Shown here piece after piece: positions 59,315 through 64,000 of a stretch of 64,000 bases of DNA (positions within the stretch are counted from its first letter, which is position 1; each line of letters starts with the position of its first letter). Source of the DNA: Streptomyces sp. NRRL F-5630. GTDB lineage: Bacteria; Actinomycetota; Actinomycetes; Streptomycetales; Streptomycetaceae. A program made the translations under genes and the position numbers. The notes beneath the pieces were generated by a model, which had not been told where the DNA came from, did not search any database, and saw only the letters and a list, made by a program, of their open reading frames with translations. Where the stretch lies: positions 1-64,000 of the forward strand of contig NZ_JOGO01000036.1 of NCBI RefSeq assembly GCF_000719475.1. Reading direction: 5' to 3'.

Positions 59315-61239
59315 TCAACCACTCGTTCCCCGTGCTGGGGCAGCCGATCCCGGTCAGGGTTCCGCAGACCGTCGAAGACTTCCAGGAGTTCCAGCGGTAC
59401 GTGCTCGACCGCGCGAACGCTGGGGAGCGCGTCGCCTACGACACGGAGACAACCGGCCTGGACACCTACAGTTCCGGATTCCGCATCCGCACCGCGCAGT
59501 TCGGCACCCCGAACGAGGCGTGGGTGCTCCAGGTGGAGAAAGGTAGCGACCTTCAGCGTCTCGCCTCGTGGGCTCTGCGCACCCTTCCTGCCCTCTCCAT
59601 GCAGAACCGCAACTTCGACATGCTCGCGTCCGACCGGCACATCCCCGGGATCACGCTGGAGGAGCTGGCGCCGAAGACGCTGGACACCTACATCTACAGC
59701 CACCTCGCCGACCCCCGGCGCCGGGATCAAGGAGGCGTGGGGAACGGGCTCAAGGACGCCTCCGCGCACTACGTCGACCCGTCCGCGCCGGACACACAGG
59801 GCGGGTTGATCGAGGAGTTCCACAAGATTGGCTACACGAAGGACACCGGGTGGCCTCACATCGACATCGACAACCCTCTCTACCTCTCTTACGCCGGCGG
59901 TGACGTGATCCTGACGTCCCGGCTCCTGCCGAAGGTGGAGGCGCGGGTCCGGGAGCTGGGGATCAACCCCGCGCTTCCTGCCTTTGAGCACGCCGTGGGG
60001 TTTGTCTGCGCCCTCATCGAGCGCAGAGGAATGCGCATCGACCGCACGTACACGGCTCAGCTCTCCTCCGACCTCCGAGAGGAGGCCACGCACTGGGCGG
60101 CGGAGGCTGCTCGGTACGGCGTCGCCAACATCAACAGCACTCGGCAGGTGTCGGAGGCGCTGCTCGGGATGGGGGAGAAGATTCCGGAGCGCACGGCCGG
60201 CGGTGCCGTCCAGGTCAACAGCACCGTCCTTAAGCGCCTGGCGGACGTTGACAAGGACTGGGAGCCCATCGAGTCCCGCACGCCCAACCCGCTCGCTATG
60301 GCGATCCTCCGCAGCAAGCGGGCGTCGAAGTGGCGCACGTCGTACGCGGAGGCGATGCTCCGGACGGCCGACGAGAACGACAGGGTGCATCCGAAGATCG
60401 GGGCGCTCGCGGCGCGCACGGCCCGCATGTCTATCTCGGACCCGCCCTTCCAGCAGCTCCCGTCGGGGAAGTGGGAGGTGCGGCACGCTGTCCGTGCTGA
60501 CGACGGGTGCCGCATGATCTCTGTCGACTACTCGTCGGTTGAGCCGCGGGTCATGGCGGCGCTGAGCGGTGACGAGCGCATGACGGCCGCTATCCTCCGG
60601 GGCGACGACCTTCACAACCTGACGGCGGCCTCCGTCTATGGGCCGGGCTTCACCCCGGGGCAGCGCAAGGTCGCGAAGGTCGTTCAGCTTGGCGTGGCGT
60701 ACGGCGGCGGGGCGAAGACGATTGCGGCACAGACCGGTCTCACGCTCGCCGCTGCTCAGTCCGCGGTGAAGGGCTACAAGCGGACGTACCCCCAGCTCGC
60801 CCGTTACATCCGGGACTTGCAGCGGCAGGTGGTCCGCGACGGCTACACCCTCCGGACTCCGTCCGGGCGGCGGCTCGTCTTCGACCGGGACGCCGCCTAC
60901 GCCTCGTTCAACGGTGAGATCCAGAGCACCGCGCGCGACATTTTCGCGCAGGGTCTCTTGGAGATCCACGCCCGAGGGCTCACTCCGCATGTGCTTCTCC
61001 CGGTCCATGACGAGATCATTGCGGATGCCACTGACAACGAGGCTGAAGAGGTGGGGCGAGAGATCGGCGAGGCTATGACGATGACCCTGCGCGGCATCCC
61101 GCTCGGTACCGACCCCGACGTGGGCGGCGCGTCGTGGGGCTCCCTCTACATGAAGAAGGCCGAGGTGATGACGGCGAACGACGAGTGGTACGCCGCGCAC
61201 CCCGACGAGGCGCGCAAGGCGGAGGAGGCGCGTAAGTGA
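59311..61239 (+). CDS. Family A DNA polymerase
   Basis: The 642-residue protein has an N-terminal 3'-5' exonuclease domain (ExoI DTETTGLD at 44-51) and polymerase motifs A (MISVDYSSVEPRVMAAL), B region (KVVQLGVAYGGG) and C (PVHDEII). It lacks a 5' nuclease, as in T7-like and actinophage polymerases. ATGA overlap with the primase-helicase gene. Confidence 0.95.
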   Translation: MINHSFPVLGQPIPVRVPQTVEDFQEFQRYVLDRANAGERVAYDTETTGLDTYSSGFRIRTAQFGTPNEAWVLQVEKGSDLQRLASWALRTLPALSMQNRNFDMLASDRHIPGITLEELAPKTLDTYIYSHLADPRRRDQGGVGNGLKDASAHYVDPSAPDTQGGLIEEFHKIGYTKDTGWPHIDIDNPLYLSYAGGDVILTSRLLPKVEARVRELGINPALPAFEHAVGFVCALIERRGMRIDRTYTAQLSSDLREEATHWAAEAARYGVANINSTRQVSEALLGMGEKIPERTAGGAVQVNSTVLKRLADVDKDWEPIESRTPNPLAMAILRSKRASKWRTSYAEAMLRTADENDRVHPKIGALAARTARMSISDPPFQQLPSGKWEVRHAVRADDGCRMISVDYSSVEPRVMAALSGDERMTAAILRGDDLHNLTAASVYGPGFTPGQRKVAKVVQLGVAYGGGAKTIAAQTGLTLAAAQSAVKGYKRTYPQLARYIRDLQRQVVRDGYTLRTPSGRRLVFDRDAAYASFNGEIQSTARDIFAQGLLEIHARGLTPHVLLPVHDEIIADATDNEAEEVGREIGEAMTMTLRGIPLGTDPDVGGASWGSLYMKKAEVMTANDEWYAAHPDEARKAEEARK

Positions 61240-61616
61240 CCCGCCTCGCCCCCGTCTTCATCCCCCGGGCGGTCAAAGTCGATCGCTCCGTGGCGCAAAG
61301 ACGACCCCGTACGGCCCGTCAGGTACCGCGTCTGATCCATGTCCTGCCTCCTCGCCGTGGCCAGGAACCGCCCTCCGGACCCTCCCGCCGTGACGTTCTG
61401 CGACGGTGGGAGGAGCTGGAATGGTGGTCCTGCGTCTACTGTGACCGCTCATTCGGGCAAAGGGTTGCACTAGAGATCGACCATATTCGTCCGCTGGCGA
61501 GCGGTGGCCTTCACGAGTGGTCGAATCTGGCGCCCTCCTGCGCCCGTTGTAACCGAGCGAAAGCGGATACCGACGTAGCGGCGTGGCTCGCGTCCTCGCT
61601 GGTGACAGCCTTGTGA
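61236..61616 (+). CDS. HNH endonuclease
   Basis: The 126-residue GTG-started protein has a basic N-terminus and an HNH domain with CVYCDRSFG, LEIDHIRPLASGG and NLAPSCARCNRAK. It follows the polymerase gene directly and is probably a homing or nicking nuclease. Confidence 0.85.
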   Translation: MTRLAPVFIPRAVKVDRSVAQRRPRTARQVPRLIHVLPPRRGQEPPSGPSRRDVLRRWEELEWWSCVYCDRSFGQRVALEIDHIRPLASGGLHEWSNLAPSCARCNRAKADTDVAAWLASSLVTAL

Positions 61617-61879
61617 CACATCGCGTTCCGCTACCGGGCAACTACGCACTGGCGCCACGACACATGCTCGCGAGCCCTTCATGGGACCTTCACAAGGTTA
61701 CAGTTCGGTAACGCGATCTAAGGCCACAGATGTTAGGGCGGCGGACATAACCGCAGGTGAACTGAGTGACTGACGAGTAGTCATACAAACGCCACTTCGC
61801 CTACATCGGGCATCCAGTCCCAAATCCCCCAGTCACACCGCGCGTTTCGCGACGCACGGCAATTGCCGGAGGCCCCCGC
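61617..61879. other. Non-coding gap after HNH nuclease
   Basis: These 263 bases have lower GC than flanks and no gene. TTACAGTTCGGTAAC at about 61698-61712 is a short inverted repeat (GTTAC/GTAAC). A promoter for the next gene could lie here, but I see no convincing -35/-10 pair. Confidence 0.45.
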
Positions 61880-62287
61880 GTGACCTACCTTTCAGATCCG
61901 AGCACGACCGAGCAACGCTTGTCGGACCTCGTCACCGCCCTTCAAGAAGCGGTCGATGAGGTGCGTCAGATGGTCGTCATCTATTCCGACGCAGTACACA
62001 TGCCGGGCCTCGGGCCCGAGCAGGACCCCGACGGCACCGGGCGCAAGGCAACCACCGGACCGTCGAGACCGACAGAGCGGACGGCGCTGGACGAGCGCCG
62101 CCAGGCCCTCCGGGACGAACTCAACAAAGGCGCTTCCCAACTGCCCTACGCGATAGCGGTAGTTCGTGGCGTCGCAGCATCCATGGACCGAGCCCTTGCA
62201 TGTTGGGAGGGGGAGGTCCCGGCTATCTCGGGGGATGGTCAGCATGATTCTGATTACCGGGCCGCAGACCACGGCCCACGAGCGTGA
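61880..62287 (+). CDS. Uncharacterised 135-residue protein
   Basis: GTG start. Helical N-terminal half (RLSDLVTALQEAVDEVRQMV), polar linker, second helical segment (LPYAIAVVRGVAASMDRAL). I recognise no family. Confidence 0.55.
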   Translation: MTYLSDPSTTEQRLSDLVTALQEAVDEVRQMVVIYSDAVHMPGLGPEQDPDGTGRKATTGPSRPTERTALDERRQALRDELNKGASQLPYAIAVVRGVAASMDRALACWEGEVPAISGDGQHDSDYRAADHGPRA

Positions 62288-62462
62288 GGACCTAGCCGAG
62301 GCCGCCGGCTTGCTGGGCGCCTACGCGGTGACGAGTCCCGACGTCATGTGGGCCGAGGTCACGGCGGTGTACTACCTCGACGGCTGCGACGGCTGCTCGC
62401 GCGCGACGGCCGACCTGGCGGTGGCTAGGGCGCTTGGCCTGGAGCCCGTCCCCGTGGCATGA
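62244..62462 (+). CDS. Uncharacterised 72-residue protein
   Basis: ATG 62244 has GGGGG about 9 nt upstream; ATG 62235 is possible. The product ILITGPQTTAHEREDLAEAA ... GCDGCSRATADLAVARAL looks like a small nucleotide-related or redox-like alpha/beta fold, but no motif is decisive. It overlaps the previous gene. Confidence 0.55.
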   Translation: MILITGPQTTAHEREDLAEAAGLLGAYAVTSPDVMWAEVTAVYYLDGCDGCSRATADLAVARALGLEPVPVA

Positions 62463-62465
62463 CCG

Positions 62466-62491
62466 AGGAGCGTGCAACGTTTGACGCTCCT
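62466..62491. promoter_or_regulatory. 26-bp operator-like palindrome, copy 3
   Basis: AGGAGCGTGCAACG then TTTGACGCTCCT. It lies 91 bp before promoter-like copy 4 and the sigma-like gene. TTGACG within it could be a -35 box of another promoter. Confidence 0.7.
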
Positions 62492-62582
62492 CCACCAAGA
62501 CAGTGTGCGGCGGGCCTGATGGCCCGTGGCGAGGCCCGCCGCTCTCTTGGTCGACGTGTGACTCAGGTCACACCATAGCGCC

Positions 62583-62611
62583 GGAACATTCCGCGCTGAC
62601 TGCACCACAAC
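62583..62611 (+). promoter_or_regulatory. GGAACAT promoter-like element, copy 4
   Basis: GGAACAT, seven bases, then TGACTGCACCACAAC. It ends 35 bp before the sigma-like ATG, so the gene may control its own transcription. Confidence 0.8.
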
Positions 62612-62646
62612 CCCAGCACAAGCGCTAACAACTCACGGAGGCTCCC

Positions 62647-63402
62647 ATGTCTATCGTCGTCACCCCCGCCACGGTCCGGTCCGCTCAGGGCGGCGACTCC
62701 GACGCTACGTGGGACGTGGTACAGGCGCTTGACCCCGTCATCCGGGCCGCCATCCGTACTGCGGACAGGTCGGGGACGGCGTCCGCGTCGGACCGGGAGG
62801 ACGCCCTCCAGGATGCCCGAGCGGCGGTGCTGACGGCGCTTCGGTCGTACGACTCCGAGGTGGGTGCGAGCCTCATCACTTACATGACGCCGATCATTGT
62901 GGAGGCCGTGGCGAACGAGCTGACGCGAGGACGGTGCTCGGTGACGCGGGACCCGAAGGTGGTTCGGACCGTCCGCCACGCCCTGGCCGTCGCGGACGGA
63001 GACGTTGAGCAGGCATGGGCCGCTCTCGAAGGACGTAAGACCGTGAGTCGTGCGCGCTTCCTCGCCGTTCTGGAGTCGGAGCGTGAGCCTCTGACGTGGG
63101 ACGCCCCCGCCGGGGGTGACGGCGAATCCATCACGCTCCAGGAAGCCGTGCCCGCCCCGGAGCCCGACACCGACATGGAGCGTCGCGACTACGCCCGCTG
63201 GCTGCTCACGCAGATCGCCCCCCGTCAGTCCTTCGCGCTTCGCGCCTTCTACGGCGTGCAGATGACGCAGCGACACGACACCGAAGCCAGTTTCGAGATG
63301 GGCGTCACGCCTGCGCGCCTGCGCCGCCTTCGCTTCGACGGCTGCGAGTCCGCCCGCCGTGTCGCAGCCCAGTACAGCACCCTCTCCGACCTCGCTGCCT
63401 GA
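62647..63402 (+). CDS. Sigma-70-like factor
   Basis: The 251-residue protein has a region-2-like segment (ASDREDALQDARAAVLTAL, RSYDSEVGASLITYM, then IIVEAVANELTRGR) and a region-4-like helix-turn-helix (RQSFALRAFYGVQMTQRHDT, ASFEMGVTPARLRRLRFD). The middle is diverged and has an acidic loop, so it is a remote sigma factor or sigma-like regulator. It follows a promoter-like element found at three other early operons. GGAGG precedes ATG 62647. Confidence 0.68.
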   Translation: MSIVVTPATVRSAQGGDSDATWDVVQALDPVIRAAIRTADRSGTASASDREDALQDARAAVLTALRSYDSEVGASLITYMTPIIVEAVANELTRGRCSVTRDPKVVRTVRHALAVADGDVEQAWAALEGRKTVSRARFLAVLESEREPLTWDAPAGGDGESITLQEAVPAPEPDTDMERRDYARWLLTQIAPRQSFALRAFYGVQMTQRHDTEASFEMGVTPARLRRLRFDGCESARRVAAQYSTLSDLAA

Positions 63403-63436
63403 GTAGCGCGAGTCCTTCACGAAAGGCTCACCGATC

Positions 63437-63580
63437 ATGAACCGCCTCCCCTCCCTCGACACCTACGACCTCCAAGGCATCGCCACCGACGAGGCCGCCC
63501 TCTGGGGCGACGACGTCCGGTACGCGGTAGAAGACCACCTCGACGCCGAGACCCTGCGCCTGATCGCCGACCTGCGCTGA
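63437..63580 (+). CDS. Small acidic protein, 47 residues
   Basis: ATG 63437 begins MNRLPSLDTYDLQGIATDEA and ends RLIADLR. Acidic and helical. It lies 34 bp after the sigma-like gene, perhaps co-transcribed; an anti-sigma or DNA-mimic role is only a guess from position. Confidence 0.5.
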   Translation: MNRLPSLDTYDLQGIATDEAALWGDDVRYAVEDHLDAETLRLIADLR

Positions 63581-63586
63581 CCCGTT

Positions 63587-63604
63587 CCGCTAGTCGACTA
63601 ACGG
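63587..63604. repeat. CCGCTAGTC palindrome, before 63625 gene
   Basis: One mismatch from the 18-bp palindrome; it lies 6 bp after the preceding stop and 20 bp before ATG 63625. Confidence 0.85.
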
Positions 63605-63624
63605 ACCTACAGAGGAGAGAACGA

Positions 63625-64000
63625 ATGAACGCCGAAAAAGTAACCATCACCTGCCTGTACAACATCGACGACCGGGCCCGCGTGCTCGTGTTGGGGGCGG
63701 AGGTGGCCTTCGAGATCGAGAGCCGCGACGCCGTGGTTAGCGTCGTCGCCACCCCCGATACCGCCCGCGAGTTCGCCCAGGGCATCCTGCGCCTGGCCGA
63801 CGAGGCGGAGCCGGCGGGAGACAAGGAGGCCCCGGCCCCGACGCTGCTTCCGAAGGTGGGGGATCGGCTCCGGGTGACGCGGGATCAGCCTCTGAGCTGC
63901 CCGGTTACGGCGGGCACCATCGTCACGGTCGTCGAGACCGACTACGAAGAACCGAGCGGCGAGCTTTACGTGCGCGCCTACCTGCGCGATGGCGACAGCT
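63625..64000 (+). CDS. Uncharacterised protein, cut by window end
   Basis: ATG 63625 follows AGAGGAGAG. 125 residues are visible: an N-terminal domain (VTITCLYNIDDRARVLVLGA, ESRDAVVSVVATPDTARE) and then a KOW/SH3-like module (VGDRLRVTRDQPLSCPVTAG) like those of the 53473 gene. The frame is open at base 64000. Confidence 0.7.
   Translation, partial: MNAEKVTITCLYNIDDRARVLVLGAEVAFEIESRDAVVSVVATPDTAREFAQGILRLADEAEPAGDKEAPAPTLLPKVGDRLRVTRDQPLSCPVTAGTIVTVVETDYEEPSGELYVRAYLRDGDS

Noticed and set aside
58969..61200. A 743-codon minus-strand frame opposite the DNA polymerase
   Set aside because: All polymerase and exonuclease motifs are on the plus strand; the opposite frame is low-complexity Arg/Val/Leu-rich shadow.
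10755..64000. Insertion sequences or transposases within the prophage
   Set aside because: No transposase domain or IS-type terminal repeat pair was seen; the frameshifted genes are not explained by IS insertion.

Overview
The window is high-GC actinobacterial DNA, almost certainly Streptomyces: GTG and TTG starts are frequent, codons are strongly GC3-biased, and the left arm has typical Streptomyces housekeeping genes. Bases 1 to about 10.71 kb are host chromosome. From about 10.72 kb to the right edge is one integrated siphovirus-type prophage whose right end lies outside the window.

Host arm (1-10.7 kb): an OPT-family transporter, an M29-type aminopeptidase, an S33 alpha/beta-hydrolase peptidase, a UvrA paralogue, a radical-SAM-like enzyme, an LLM-class flavin oxidoreductase, a HAD-like phosphatase, a small uncharacterised gene and the 3' part of a dodecin gene. 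The dodecin gene is cut near 10715, and the phage integrase begins 40 bp further on, so this is the left attachment junction (attL).

Prophage left arm (10.7-17.9 kb): a large serine integrase whose catalytic N-terminus is in a different frame from the rest, a 660-bp non-coding stretch with two striking palindromes, a tRNA cluster (Asp, Ser and Trp are clear; two more tRNA-like folds are odd), a beta-helix tail-spike gene, a reverse-strand lipoprotein (probable lysogenic-conversion gene), an HNH nuclease, a primase/polymerase-like fragment and an HNH homing-type nuclease.

Late module (17.9-40.9 kb, all +): small and large terminase, portal, MuF-like protein, scaffold, decoration, major capsid, head-tail connectors, tail terminator, major tail protein, tail assembly chaperones joined by a -1 frameshift at GGGAAAG, a 1.5-kaa tape measure with a transglycosylase domain, minor tail proteins, an amidase endolysin, a holin-like protein and a fibre with an SGNH esterase domain.

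Early/middle region (41-64 kb, all +): dNMP kinase, second holin-like protein, HNH nuclease, SprT-like metallopeptidase with an unknown possible regulator, RecB-like exonuclease, RNA ligase, many overlapping tiny ORFs, a papain-like amidase, a gp3-type recombination directionality factor, a frameshifted cytosine-C5 methyltransferase, phiSA1p31-like proteins, Holliday-junction-resolvase-like nuclease, primase-helicase, family A DNA polymerase, HNH nuclease and a sigma-factor-like protein.

The most interesting layer is regulatory. A 29-bp element with fixed internal spacing (GGAACAT, seven bases, then NGACTGCACCACAAC) occurs four times, each 26-49 bp upstream of the first gene of an early operon, including the sigma-like gene itself. 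A 26-bp palindrome occurs three times, two of them next to these elements. An 18-bp palindrome (half-site CCGCTAGTC) occurs six times, always just upstream of a start codon. A roughly 100-bp palindromic block occurs twice in inverted orientation, bracketing the late module. Together they suggest a phage-encoded sigma regulon with its own operators.
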